DNA of 64,000 nt from Fodinicola acaciae. Lineage in GTDB: Bacteria > Actinomycetota > Actinomycetes > Mycobacteriales > HKI-0501. The position numbers and the translations under genes were made by a program. Location of the stretch: contig NZ_WOTN01000002.1 in NCBI RefSeq assembly GCF_010993745.1, forward strand, positions 558,001-622,000, in the 5' to 3' direction. The notes below the pieces were generated by a model. It saw only the letters and a list, made by a program, of their open reading frames with translations. It had not been told where the DNA came from and ran no database searches. This document shows, one piece after another, positions 8,017 through 17,729 of the stretch; the stretch's first letter is position 1, and each line of letters starts with the position of its first letter.

Positions 8017-9162
8017 GTGAACGAGGCACTGCTGCGCCAGCTCGTACCAGCGGTGATCGGTGTCCTGGTCCGGCGCGGAGCGGACTTCGCGTCGGCCGAG
8101 GACGCCGTGCAGGAGGCGCTGATCCGCGCGTTGGACAGCTGGCCGCAGGACCCGCCGCGCGACCCGAAGGGGTGGCTGGTGGCGGCCGCGTGGCGCAAGT
8201 TTCTGGATGCCACCCGTGCCGAGACCTCGCGGCGCGGACGCGAGCTCGCCGTGGAGCTCGAACCTCCGGCCGGTCCGGTGCCGGCCGACGACGACACGCT
8301 GCGGCTGTATTTCCTCTGCGCGCATCCCACCCTGCCGCAGGGTTCCGCGGTCGCCTTGACGCTGCGCGCGGTCGGTGGCCTGACCACGCGGCAGATCGCG
8401 GCGGCCTATCTCGTGCCGGAGGCGACCATGGCGCAGCGGATCAGCCGCGCCAAACGGCGGATCGCCGGGGCGTCCTTCGACCAGCCCGGTGATCTCGCGA
8501 CCGTGTTGCGCGTGCTCTACCTGGTCTTCAACGAGGGCTACGGCGGACACGTCGATCTGGCGGCCGAGGCGATCCGGCTGACCCGCCAGCTCGTCGCCCT
8601 GACCGCCGAGCCGGAGGTCTCCGGACTGCTCGCGCTCATGCTGCTGCACCACGCCCGCCGCGCGTCTCGTACGGGTCCGGGCGGTCGGCTGGTGCCGCTC
8701 GCCGAGCAGGACCGGACGCGCTGGGACACCGGCCTGATCACCGAAGGCGTGGCGATCCTGCAGGCTGCGCTCGCCCGCGACCGGCTCGGCGAATACCAGG
8801 CGCAGGCCGCCATCGCCGCCTTGCACGCCGACGCGCAGACCGCCGCGGAGACCGACTGGGCGCAGATCGTGGAGTGGTACGACGAGCTGCTCCTGCTCAC
8901 CGGCAGTCCGGTGGTGCGGCTCAACCGCGCGGTCGCGGTCGGCGAGGCCCAGGGGCCGCGGGCCGGTCTGGCGGCGCTCGCCGACGTGAGCCCCGACCTG
9001 CCCCGCTATGCGGCGGTGACGGCGTACCTGTGCGAGCGCTCCGGTGACCTGGAGCGCGCCGCCGACCTGTACGCCGAGGCCGCTCGCGCGGCCACCAGCG
9101 TGCCGGAGCGGGACCACCTGACCCGAGAGGCGGCGCGGGTGAGGCAGCTGTTGCGCCGCTGA
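8017..9162 (+). CDS. ECF42-type RNA polymerase sigma factor
   Basis: A 381-aa sigma factor with N-terminal sigma-2 (SAEDAVQEALIRAL, residues 27-40) and sigma-4 (TTRQIAAAYLVPEATMAQRISRAK, near residues 126-150) regions. A long C-terminal extension of about 200 residues follows with TPR-like helices and NEGYGG, LNRAVA and LYAEAA segments. That extension and the DGPF partner immediately upstream define the ECF42 group, which has no classical anti-sigma factor. GTG 8017 is the likely start. A strong hairpin follows the stop. Confidence 0.9.
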   Translation: MNEALLRQLVPAVIGVLVRRGADFASAEDAVQEALIRALDSWPQDPPRDPKGWLVAAAWRKFLDATRAETSRRGRELAVELEPPAGPVPADDDTLRLYFLCAHPTLPQGSAVALTLRAVGGLTTRQIAAAYLVPEATMAQRISRAKRRIAGASFDQPGDLATVLRVLYLVFNEGYGGHVDLAAEAIRLTRQLVALTAEPEVSGLLALMLLHHARRASRTGPGGRLVPLAEQDRTRWDTGLITEGVAILQAALARDRLGEYQAQAAIAALHADAQTAAETDWAQIVEWYDELLLLTGSPVVRLNRAVAVGEAQGPRAGLAALADVSPDLPRYAAVTAYLCERSGDLERAADLYAEAARAATSVPERDHLTREAARVRQLLRR

Positions 9163-9169
9163 AGGAGGC

Positions 9170-9191
9170 GTCTCCTCCTCGCGGAGGAGAC
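9170..9191 (+). terminator. Hairpin after the ECF42 sigma gene
   Basis: GTCTCCTCC, TCGC loop, GGAGGAGAC: a perfect 9-bp stem 8 bp after the stop codon. It separates the sigma gene from the ABC transporter operon. Confidence 0.65.
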
Positions 9192-9247
9192 ACGGACCGT
9201 TCCAGCGGATCGCGCGTACGGCCTGGTCAGGCTGCGATGATCCGATC

Positions 9248-9990
<743 letters not shown>

Positions 9991-10015
<25 letters not shown>

Positions 10016-11571
10016 AGCTGGCGCTGCTGCGTAACCGGTTCCGGCAGCGATCCGGAGCGGTCGTGCAGCTGGTCGTCAGCACCGTGGTGGTGCTGTTCTT
10101 CGGCACCGCGATCGTGATGGCGTTGCTGGCGACCCGGTTCGCCGGCCAGGACGCGACGGACGTGCTCGTCGTCCTGCAGGTGCTGCAGGCGCTCGGCTGG
10201 GCCGTCAGCCCGCTGTTGGCCTTTGGTGTGGACGAGACGCTGGACCCGACGCGGTTCGCGCTGCTGCCGCTGACCCCGCGGACGCTCGTACGCGGCCTGT
10301 TCGTGGCCGCGCTGGTCGGCGTGCTGCCGGTCGGCAACCTGCTGGCTCTGCTCGGCGGAGCCGTGGCGGTCGCGGACCCGTGGTGGACGCTGGTGGTCGC
10401 CGTGCCGGCGGCGCTGCTGCAGCTGGTGCTGTGTGTGGTGCTCGCCCGTGCGGTCGCCGCCGGCATGTCCGGTCTGCTGCGCAGCCGCCGCGGCCGCGAC
10501 CTGGCCGTACTCGTCGGCGCGGTGGCCATCCTGCTGCCGCAGGTGCTCAACGTGGCGGTCAACGGGCTCGTACGCGGTCGCCTCGATCCGTTCGCTGCCT
10601 TGGCGACGATGGCGGCGCCGCTGCGCTGGCTGCCGCCAGGAGCGCTGGCGCATGCCGCGTCGGACGCGGCGAATGGCCAGTGGATCCCGCTGATCCTCGA
10701 CTTCCTGCTCGGCGTCGTGACGATCGCGCTGCTGGCGTGGTGGTGGCGCGTGGCGCTGAGCCGGTCGCTGGTCCGGCCGGACCGGTCGATGGAGCGCGTG
10801 GAGCGTGCCGGTGTGGTGGCCGGTCTGGTGCAGCGGCTGCTGCCCGGACTGCCCGGCCTGGTCGCCGCGCGCGACCTGCGGCTGACCGGCCGCGACCCGA
10901 TGCGACGGATGTCCTGGCTGGTGTCGCTGGTGGTCGGCGTCATCGTCCCGCTGGTGCCGCTGGCCAGCGGAAACGGACCGCTCGGCGGCGCGTACGCGGC
11001 CTGGCTGCTGGTGCTCATGTGCGGCCTGCAGGCGGCCAACCAGTTTGGCTTCGACGGCTCGGGTCTGTGGCAGCACATCGTCGCATTCGGCAGCCGCCAG
11101 CAGGCTCGCGCGGAGGTCCTCGGCCACGTGATGGCCGTCGTACTGCCGAGCCTGCCGCTCGTGCTCGTCGCGTCGGTGGTGTTTCCCCTGGTCGCCGGGC
11201 AGCCGGCGCTGGTGCCGGCGGCGGTCGGCCTGATGCTGGCGCTGTTCGGCGGCGCGCTCGCCGGCGGCTCCCTGACCAGTGCGTGGCAGCCATACGGTGT
11301 GCCGCAGTCGCGTACCAGTGCCTTCGCGTCGACCGTGCCGGGACAGGGCGGCCGCGCGCTGGTGGCGATGCTCGGCACCGCGGTGGTCGCCGGCATCACC
11401 ATCCTGCCGGTCGCGATCCTGCTGGCGCTGGGACTGACCTGGGTCGGCCTGGTCGTCGGCGCGGTCTGCGGAGTGGCGGCGGTGGTCGTCGGCGTACGAC
11501 TTGCCGGTGACCGGTTCGCCAGCCACGCCACGTCGATCCTGGCCACCGTCTCCGCCGGCGATCGCGTCTGA
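9991..11571 (+). CDS. ABC transporter permease
   Basis: A 526-aa polytopic membrane protein with about 12 hydrophobic segments and basic loops (for example LRSRRGRDL). It begins at GTG 9991 within the upstream ATPase gene and is its membrane partner. The size suggests two six-helix halves, as in large ABC-2-type permeases. The substrate is not predictable. It ends 17 bp from the convergent DM13 gene. Confidence 0.87.
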
Positions 11572-11587
11572 CCGGACCCTGTCGGCT

Positions 11588-12400
11588 CTACGCGGTGATG
11601 GTGGCGCTGGCGACCGGCACCTGGAAGGCGCGGCACCAGACCAGCACGGTCACCGGTGTCGTCACGGTCGTACCGGCCGGCACCTGGTAGTTCTGGTTGC
11701 CGGAGCTGGCCTTCAGGCCGCCGAGGTCGGCGCTCTGGCCGGGGCTGCGCTTGTGCGCTCCTGGCACCAGGTGGATCCGGAAGTCGGGGCCCTGCTCGAT
11801 GGTGAAGTTCTCGAAGCGCACCACGTACGAGCCACCGGCCGTACGGATGACGCGTGCGGTGCCGCTGGCCTTGTGGCCGATGCCGCTCAGCGCCGCGCGC
11901 CCGACCTCGGTGGCGGCCGGCCGTGCCGGCGCCGACGGCGAGCCGGATCCGGCCGGACCTGGCGTCTGCGAGGCGGCGGCCGTGGTGTCCGGCGCCTCCT
12001 CGTTGATCGAGGTGACGATGAACGCCGGCGCGACGCCGTACGCGGTGGCCACCACCACCGGCAGCCAGAAGCCGCCGAAGGCCAGCCAGCCCGGCGCCTT
12101 GAGCAGCCGGCTGACCCCGCCGATCAGCGCGCCGACGACCACCGCGCCGGCCATGAACAGCCAGACCAGCGGGTTGGTCACGGCGCCGAGCACGACCTGC
12201 GGCTTGACCAGCGTGATGATCCCCATGACCAGGCCGATCACGACACCGGGGACGACGAGGCCCAAGAGGAACGCTTTCAGCCAGTTGGTCTTCTTCTTCG
12301 GCGGCGTGCCGCCTGGTGGTGGACCGAAGCCCGGCGCCGGCGGCACACCAGGCACCGGCGGTCCGCCGAACGGACCCGACTGCTGCGGAGGGTGCGACAT
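11588..12400 (-). CDS. Membrane protein with C-terminal DM13 domain
   Basis: A 270-aa protein with a Pro/Gly-rich cytoplasmic N-terminus (residues 1-35), three to four transmembrane helices (about 42-135), an Ala/Pro/Ser linker, and a C-terminal DM13 domain (about 165-270). DM13 signatures seen are VRFENF, GPDFRIHLVPG, LGGLKASSGNQNY and VLVWCRAFQVP with the single conserved Cys. DM13 domains are proposed to be redox or electron-transfer modules; here it would face outside the cell. It is divergent from glmS. Confidence 0.8.
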   Translation of the reverse strand: MSHPPQQSGPFGGPPVPGVPPAPGFGPPPGGTPPKKKTNWLKAFLLGLVVPGVVIGLVMGIITLVKPQVVLGAVTNPLVWLFMAGAVVVGALIGGVSRLLKAPGWLAFGGFWLPVVVATAYGVAPAFIVTSINEEAPDTTAAASQTPGPAGSGSPSAPARPAATEVGRAALSGIGHKASGTARVIRTAGGSYVVRFENFTIEQGPDFRIHLVPGAHKRSPGQSADLGGLKASSGNQNYQVPAGTTVTTPVTVLVWCRAFQVPVASATITA

Positions 12401-12547
12401 GCCTCCAGTCTCTCGGTCAAGCGCAACTGGCCGAAAGCTGGTAATGCTTATGGTTTGCTAACGCTCGATCGATCTCGCCTGGACATATGTCACTCGGCGC
12501 GGACCGGCCGGACGGTGACCGTACGGTGGTGGCTACCCTCGGTCGGC

Positions 12548-14443
12548 ATGTGCGGCATTGTGGGGTACGTCGGTCAGCAGCGCTCGCTGGATGTGGTCCT
12601 TGAGGGCCTCCGGCGGCTGGAGTACCGCGGCTATGACTCGGCCGGCATCGCGGTCGTCGCGGACGGCCGGCTGGCCACCGAGAAGAAGGCCGGCAAGCTG
12701 GCCAACCTGACCGAGGCGGTCAGCGCGCACACCGCCGACAACGGCATCGCGCGGGGGCGCACCGGCATCGGCCACACCCGCTGGGCCACGCACGGCGCGC
12801 CAAACGACCGCAACGCACATCCGCACACGTCGGTGGATGGCAAGCTCGCGGTCATCCACAACGGCATCATCGAGAACTTCGCGCACCTGCGCACCGAGTT
12901 GGAGGCGGCCGGCATCGAGCTGGCCTCCGACACCGACACCGAGTGCGCCGCACATCTGCTGGCCCAGGCGTACGAGACGCTCGGCCACCTGCCGGTCGAG
13001 TCGACCGGCCAGCGGCCGGGCCGGCTGGCCGAGGCGATGCGTACGGTCTGCGGCCGGCTGGAAGGCGCGTTCACGCTGCTCGCCGTGCATGCCGACGCTC
13101 CCGGCGTGGTTGTCGGCGCGCGCCGCAACTCGCCGCTGGTGGCCGGCCGCGGCGACGGCGAGAACTTCCTGGCCTCCGACGTGGCCGCGTTCATCGAGCA
13201 CACCCGCGAAGCCATCGAGCTCGGCCAGGACCAGGTCATCGAGATCACCGCTTCGTCGCTCGTGGTGACCGGCTTCGACGGCACGCCCGTGACGCCGAAG
13301 GAGTTCCACGTCGACTGGGACGCCTCGGCCGCCGAGAAGGGTGGCTACGACTACTTCATGCTCAAGGAGATCGCCGAGCAGCCGCAGGCGGTCGCCGACA
13401 CGCTGCGCGGCCGGCTGACCGACCATGGCGACCTGACGCTGGACGAGGTGCGGCTCACCGACCAGGACCTGCGCGACATCGACAAGATCTTCGTGATCGC
13501 CTGCGGTACGGCGTATCACGCGGGCCTGGTCGCAAAGTATGCGATCGAGCACTGGACGCGGATCCCGGTCGAGGTCGAGCTGGCCAGCGAGTTCCGCTAT
13601 CGCGACCCGGTGCTCGACCGGTCGACGCTGGTCATCGCGATCTCGCAGTCCGGCGAGACGATGGACACGCTGATGGCGCTGCGGCACGCCAAGGAGCAGA
13701 AGGCCCGCGTGCTGGCCGTCAGCAACACCAACGGCTCCACCATTCCGCGCGAGTCCGACGCGGTGCTCTACACCCACGCCGGTCCGGAGATCGCGGTCGC
13801 CTCGACGAAGGCCTTCCTGACGCAGGTCGTCGCGGTCTATCTGGTCGGCCTGCTGCTGGCGCAGGTGCGCGGCATCAAGTACGCCGACGAGGTCGCCGCG
13901 GTCGTGCAGGAAGTGCAGCGGATGCCGGAGAAGATCTCCGAGGTGCTCGGCACCATGGAGCCCGTACGAGCGCTGGCTCGCGACCTGGCCTCGGCGCAGC
14001 AGGTGCTGTTCCTCGGCCGTCACGTCGGCTATCCGGTGGCGCTGGAGGGTGCGCTGAAGCTCAAGGAGCTCGCGTACATGCACGCCGAGGGCTTCGCCGC
14101 CGGCGAGCTGAAACACGGCCCGATCTCGCTGATCGAGGCCGGTACGCCGGTCGTCGTGACCGTGCCGTCGCCGCGCGGTCGCGGCATCCTGCACGACAAG
14201 ATCGTGTCGAACATCCAGGAAGTGCGCGCGCGCGGCGCTCGTACGATCGTCATCGCCGAGGAAGGCGACGACGCGGTCGTGCCGTACGCCGACCACATGA
14301 TCCGCGTGCCACACACACCGACCCTGCTCGCTCCGCTGGTGACGACCGTGCCGCTGCAGGTGCTGGCATGCGAGATCGCCGCCGCGCGCGGCAACGACGT
14401 CGACCAGCCGCGCAACCTGGCCAAGTCCGTCACCGTCGAATAG
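12548..14443 (+). CDS. glmS: Glutamine-fructose-6-phosphate aminotransferase (isomerizing)
   Basis: Makes glucosamine-6-phosphate from fructose-6-phosphate and glutamine, the entry to UDP-GlcNAc. The 631-aa protein starts MCGIVGYVG, giving the N-terminal nucleophile Cys after Met removal. The class II amidotransferase domain (1-235) has RTGIGHTRWATHG and the HNGIIEN loop. Two SIS domains follow (about 300-610) with SQSGETMDT and VALEGALKLKE, and the C-terminus NLAKSVTVE is typical. The upstream region shows no glmS ribozyme-like structure. The 3' end abuts an inverted-repeat segment. Confidence 0.97.
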   Translation: MCGIVGYVGQQRSLDVVLEGLRRLEYRGYDSAGIAVVADGRLATEKKAGKLANLTEAVSAHTADNGIARGRTGIGHTRWATHGAPNDRNAHPHTSVDGKLAVIHNGIIENFAHLRTELEAAGIELASDTDTECAAHLLAQAYETLGHLPVESTGQRPGRLAEAMRTVCGRLEGAFTLLAVHADAPGVVVGARRNSPLVAGRGDGENFLASDVAAFIEHTREAIELGQDQVIEITASSLVVTGFDGTPVTPKEFHVDWDASAAEKGGYDYFMLKEIAEQPQAVADTLRGRLTDHGDLTLDEVRLTDQDLRDIDKIFVIACGTAYHAGLVAKYAIEHWTRIPVEVELASEFRYRDPVLDRSTLVIAISQSGETMDTLMALRHAKEQKARVLAVSNTNGSTIPRESDAVLYTHAGPEIAVASTKAFLTQVVAVYLVGLLLAQVRGIKYADEVAAVVQEVQRMPEKISEVLGTMEPVRALARDLASAQQVLFLGRHVGYPVALEGALKLKELAYMHAEGFAAGELKHGPISLIEAGTPVVVTVPSPRGRGILHDKIVSNIQEVRARGARTIVIAEEGDDAVVPYADHMIRVPHTPTLLAPLVTTVPLQVLACEIAAARGNDVDQPRNLAKSVTVE

Positions 14444-14450
14444 CTGTTGG

Positions 14451-14897
14451 TCGCATGGCCACCATGCGTGCGTCCAACTTGAGTTTTCCCCTGTTTGGCT
14501 CTGGCGGTCTTTGGGGCTGTGTCTGTTTTGCGGTCGGTGCCGGAGTGCCGCAGTCGCATGGCAGGTCCTGAGTCGGGTCGTGATCGCGTGAGCTGACGCG
14601 CCGCGCCGCCCCGATCCAGGCGCTCGTCAGGAGTCTTTGTGAACATCCAGCGGCGGGCTAGGGTCGGTGCACGCCCGGACATTGAGCCCAGCCCGGCGAG
14701 CAGTCACAACAGCATTCACGCCTCCGATAAACCTCACAAGGCAGACATTTAACGTTACACGCGCCTGTGGATCCCATGTAGTGGGCCTTTTCGCCACCCG
14801 GGATCCTCACGTTGCCAGCCGTCGGGCGTCCAGTGGCGCGCAACCAAGTCACCAACCCAGATGTTAAAACTCAAGTCCAACCATGGTGGCCATGCGA
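14451..14897. mobile_element. Inverted-repeat-bounded segment D between glmS and dehydratase genes
   Basis: The left arm (14451-14487) and right arm (14866-14897) are imperfect inverse complements. Each contains the palindrome family CGCATGGCCACCATG plus GTCCAACTTGAGTTTT (left) or its near match (right). The interior (about 380 bp) contains a Cys-rich frame on the minus strand and no transposase. The right arm encodes the last residues and stop codon of the convergent dehydratase gene, so the segment was probably inserted at its 3' end. The palindrome also recurs three times at 49437-49526. Confidence 0.6.
14658..14855 (-). pseudogene. Small Cys-rich frame inside segment D (relative of 6646-6843)
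   Basis: A 65-aa open frame from ATG 14855 containing GGEKAHYMG, then ACNVKCLPC (CxxxCxxC), then RECCCDCSPG. It aligns with the frame at 6646-6843 over the GGE...CxxxCxxC core; relative to it about 90 nt between the second and third Cys groups are missing. There is no good ribosome-binding site before ATG 14855. It is a deleted or decayed member of the same small family; no function is known. Confidence 0.35.
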
Positions 14898-15812
14898 CCG
14901 CAGAGCGGCCGTCAGGTTTGCCGGGGCGATGTTGCGGCCGGAGACGATCGCGACCGTACGCCCGTGCGCCGCGACCTTGCCGGCCAACACCGCCGCCACC
15001 GCCACGGCGCCGGCGCCTTCGGCGACGTAGCCGCGCTGGAACAGCAGATGTCGCAGGCCGGCGACCAACTCGTCCTCGGTCACGGTGACCAGGTCGGACA
15101 CCAGCCGGCCGATGACGTCGACGGTCACCGACCCCGGCTCGATGTTGCCGGCCAGGCCGTCGGCGAGCGTCGCACCGACCGGCACCGGCACCTGGTGACC
15201 GGCGGCGACGGCGGCGGAGATCGCGGTGGAGACGGCCGCCTCGACGCCGACGACGCGTACGTCCGGTCGCGTCGAGGCCCACAGCGCCAGACCTGACGCG
15301 AGGCCGCCGCCGCCGACACCGCAGACGACCGTGAGCGGCCCCGGCAGCTGCGCGTCGAGCTCGAAGCCGATGGTCGACTGACCGGCGATGACATACGGAT
15401 CGTTGTACGGCGAGATGTAGTAAGCGTCGAGCCCGACCGCGTAGGCCTCTGCCTCGTCGACGCTCGTCCCGACCTGCACCAGGTCGACGCCGAAGTCGCG
15501 CAGCCGCTCGACCTTGGCTGCCGACGCGTTCTCCGGCAGCACCACGGTGACCGCGCGGTCGAGCATCCGTGCCGCGTACGCGATGCCGAGCGCGTGGTTG
15601 CCGGCCGAGGCCGCGACGACCCGCGCGCCAGCCGGCGCGTGTGCCAGGGCGTTCAGCGCGCCGCGCACCTTGAACGAGCCGGTCGGCTGCAGACTTTCCA
15701 GTTTCAGCACGACATCCGGCGCCACGTCGACCGGGGTCGGCGGCAACGAGACGGCCTGCCGGGCGGCGACGGCGTCCTCGGCGGTCGGGATCCTGACTTC
15801 GCGTACGGCCAC
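14871..15812 (-). CDS. Threonine/serine dehydratase-like PLP enzyme
   Basis: A 313-aa fold-type II PLP enzyme. The Schiff-base Lys is in GSFKVRGA (near residue 48), the substrate loop is SAGNHALG, and the phosphate-binding loop is GVGGGGLASG. It probably deaminates a hydroxy-amino acid such as threonine or serine to the 2-oxo acid. It lacks the C-terminal ACT-like regulatory domain of biosynthetic IlvA, so a catabolic enzyme is more likely; a serine racemase-type activity is also possible. The final residues (RSHGHHGWT) and stop are encoded by the arm of repeat segment D, a sign that the native 3' end was altered. Confidence 0.85.
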   Translation of the reverse strand: MAVREVRIPTAEDAVAARQAVSLPPTPVDVAPDVVLKLESLQPTGSFKVRGALNALAHAPAGARVVAASAGNHALGIAYAARMLDRAVTVVLPENASAAKVERLRDFGVDLVQVGTSVDEAEAYAVGLDAYYISPYNDPYVIAGQSTIGFELDAQLPGPLTVVCGVGGGGLASGLALWASTRPDVRVVGVEAAVSTAISAAVAAGHQVPVPVGATLADGLAGNIEPGSVTVDVIGRLVSDLVTVTEDELVAGLRHLLFQRGYVAEGAGAVAVAAVLAGKVAAHGRTVAIVSGRNIAPANLTAALRSHGHHGWT

Positions 15813-15919
15813 ACCGGCAGCCTACGTAGCCGATTCGTGCCACCTCCGCGGCGGGCCGTACGCGACGGCCGCGGCGGCCGCGAAGCTGGTCAGCGGACAC
15901 CATCAGAGAGGACGCGGCA

Positions 15920-17104
15920 ATGCACCAGTCAACGGCCGGAAAATGGGTCATCGGCATCCTCGCCGGCGTGCTGATCGGCATCGCCGCATTGCTGACCCTC
16001 GGCTATCTCGGCCTGCAGGTCGGCATCGTCGGCCTGCTCCTGGGAACGATGTTCGCGATCGTGCCGGTGCCACTGATCATGCTGGCCGCCAGCTGGCTGT
16101 CACGATTCCAGCCGCAGCCGTGGACCGCACGCGTTTTCGCCTTTGCCTGGGGTGCCTCGGTGGCGATCGTCGGCAGCCTGCTGCTTGAAGTCGCCGGATC
16201 GTTGCCGACCGGCGGAAATCCGCTGATCGGCGCGGTGGTGAACGCGCCGCTGGCCGAGGAAAGCTGCAAAGGCGTCGCGATCCTGTTGCTGTTCGCGCTG
16301 AGCCGCGCACGGGGAATCCTGCCGAACGCGGCGAAATACTTCACCGGACCGGTCGACGGCCTCGCGTACGCGATGTTCGTCGGCGCCGGTTTCGCCTTCA
16401 GCGAGAACATCCAGTATCTCGGCCGCGCGTACGCCGAAGGCCAGATGGCACACGCCGGACTTCTGTCGCTGCTGCTCACGTTTTTCTTCCGGTGCGTGCT
16501 CTCGCCGTTCGCGCATCCGCTGTTCACCTCGGTGACCGGTCTGGCCGTCGGCCTCGCCGCTCGGCCCAACCAGCACCTGGCGGTGCGGGTGCTCGCGCCG
16601 GCCGGCGGCTGGGGCGTCGCGGTCTTCGGGCACGGCACGTTCAACGCGGTGGTGACCGTGCTTTTCGGTGGCAGCCTGGACAAACTCGCGATCGGCTATC
16701 TCGTCGTGCTGGTGCCGATGTTCCTGGTCGGCCTCGGCGTCGCGGTGCTCGCACGATCGCTGCAGTTTCGCGCGGTGCCGAGCGGACTGGCGATCTACGT
16801 CCCCGGTGGCTGGATCAGCCGCGCGGAGGTCGGCATGCTGGCGACGCTGCGCGGCCGCGCGTACGCTCGACGGACCGCACGCCAGCTCGGCGGCTCGGCC
16901 GGCGCGGCGGCCGACCGCGAGCTGCAGTTTGCCGCCACCCGGCTCGGGCTGCTGCGCGACGCCGCCAACCGCGGCCTGCCCGTGCCGGCGACTTTCGCGG
17001 CGGAGGAACGCGAACTGCTCGCCGTCATCGGCCGTCAGCGCCGGGTGCTGGCGAGCTTCCGCCATGGCTTCGGCGCACCGGTCCTGCGCCCGGCGTTTCG
17101 TTGA
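15920..17104 (+). CDS. PrsW-family intramembrane metalloprotease
   Basis: A 394-aa polytopic membrane protein. It carries the PrsW signatures in order: NAPLAEESCKG with the EE motif (residues about 110-120), VDGLAYAMFVGAGFAFSEN (about 150-170), and a downstream His in FGHGTFNAV. PrsW site-1 proteases cleave anti-sigma factors or other membrane proteins. The cytoplasmic C-terminal tail of about 100 residues is basic. The convergent response-regulator gene overlaps its 3' end by 80 bp. Confidence 0.88.
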   Translation: MHQSTAGKWVIGILAGVLIGIAALLTLGYLGLQVGIVGLLLGTMFAIVPVPLIMLAASWLSRFQPQPWTARVFAFAWGASVAIVGSLLLEVAGSLPTGGNPLIGAVVNAPLAEESCKGVAILLLFALSRARGILPNAAKYFTGPVDGLAYAMFVGAGFAFSENIQYLGRAYAEGQMAHAGLLSLLLTFFFRCVLSPFAHPLFTSVTGLAVGLAARPNQHLAVRVLAPAGGWGVAVFGHGTFNAVVTVLFGGSLDKLAIGYLVVLVPMFLVGLGVAVLARSLQFRAVPSGLAIYVPGGWISRAEVGMLATLRGRAYARRTARQLGGSAGAAADRELQFAATRLGLLRDAANRGLPVPATFAAEERELLAVIGRQRRVLASFRHGFGAPVLRPAFR

Positions 17105-17729
17105 GATAGTGCAACACGGCGAGGACGCGTCGGTTGTCGTCGGCAGTCGGTGCCAGGCCGAGTTTGTCAAACACAGCACCGATATGTTTGGCTATCGCGA
17201 CGTCGCTGACGCGCAGGTCGCGCGCGATGGCGGCATTCGTACGGCCGGCGGCCACCCGCCGCAACACCTGCAGCTCGCGTGCCGTCAGCGCGGTGGTTTT
17301 CCGTTGCCGAGCAAGCAGTCTGCGGACGACCTCGGGGTCGATGACGACACCGCCCGCGGCGATACGTGCGACCGCGTCGACGAAATCCGTCACGTCGGCG
17401 ATGCGATCCTTGAGCAGATAGCCGATCGCCGACGAATGCCGTTCGACCAGCTCCGCCGCGTACGTCAGGCCGACGTACTGGCTCAGCACCAGGATCGGCA
17501 TTTCCCCGTGGCGCCGCCGAATGTCGAGCGCCGCCCGCAGGCCTTCGTCGCCGTGGTCCGGCGGCATGCGTACGTCGGTGATCACCAGATCCGGCGGTTG
17601 CGCGTCGACCGCGGCGATCAGCTCCTCGGCGGTGCCGACGGCCGCGACGACGTCGTGACCGCACTGCCGCAGCAGCGCGACCAGACCTTCGCGCAGCAGC
17701 AAGGAATCCTCGGCGATGACGATCCTCAT
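17025..17729 (-). CDS. NarL/FixJ-type response regulator
   Basis: A 234-aa two-component regulator. The receiver domain (1-120) has the acidic pair ED at residues 8-9 and the phospho-acceptor Asp in DLVITDVRMP, with Lys in GYLLKDRI. The LuxR-type helix-turn-helix (about 145-205) reads TARELQVLRRVAAGRTNAAIA and VSDVAIAKHIGAVFDKLGL. The start overlaps the stop of the kinase gene by one base, so the two are translationally coupled. The C-terminal tail of about 20 residues overlaps the convergent PrsW gene. Confidence 0.93.
   Translation of the reverse strand: MRIVIAEDSLLLREGLVALLRQCGHDVVAAVGTAEELIAAVDAQPPDLVITDVRMPPDHGDEGLRAALDIRRRHGEMPILVLSQYVGLTYAAELVERHSSAIGYLLKDRIADVTDFVDAVARIAAGGVVIDPEVVRRLLARQRKTTALTARELQVLRRVAAGRTNAAIARDLRVSDVAIAKHIGAVFDKLGLAPTADDNRRVLAVLHYLNETPGAGPVRRSHGGSSPAPGADGR

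Noticed and set aside
12401-12547. Possible glmS ribozyme upstream of glmS
   Set aside because: The region is short, shows no ribozyme-like core, and that ribozyme belongs mainly to Firmicutes.
14755-15981. 408-aa minus-strand frame across the dehydratase gene and segment D
   Set aside because: Arg/Gly-rich shadow of the dehydratase; only its last residues lie in the repeat and show no homology pattern.
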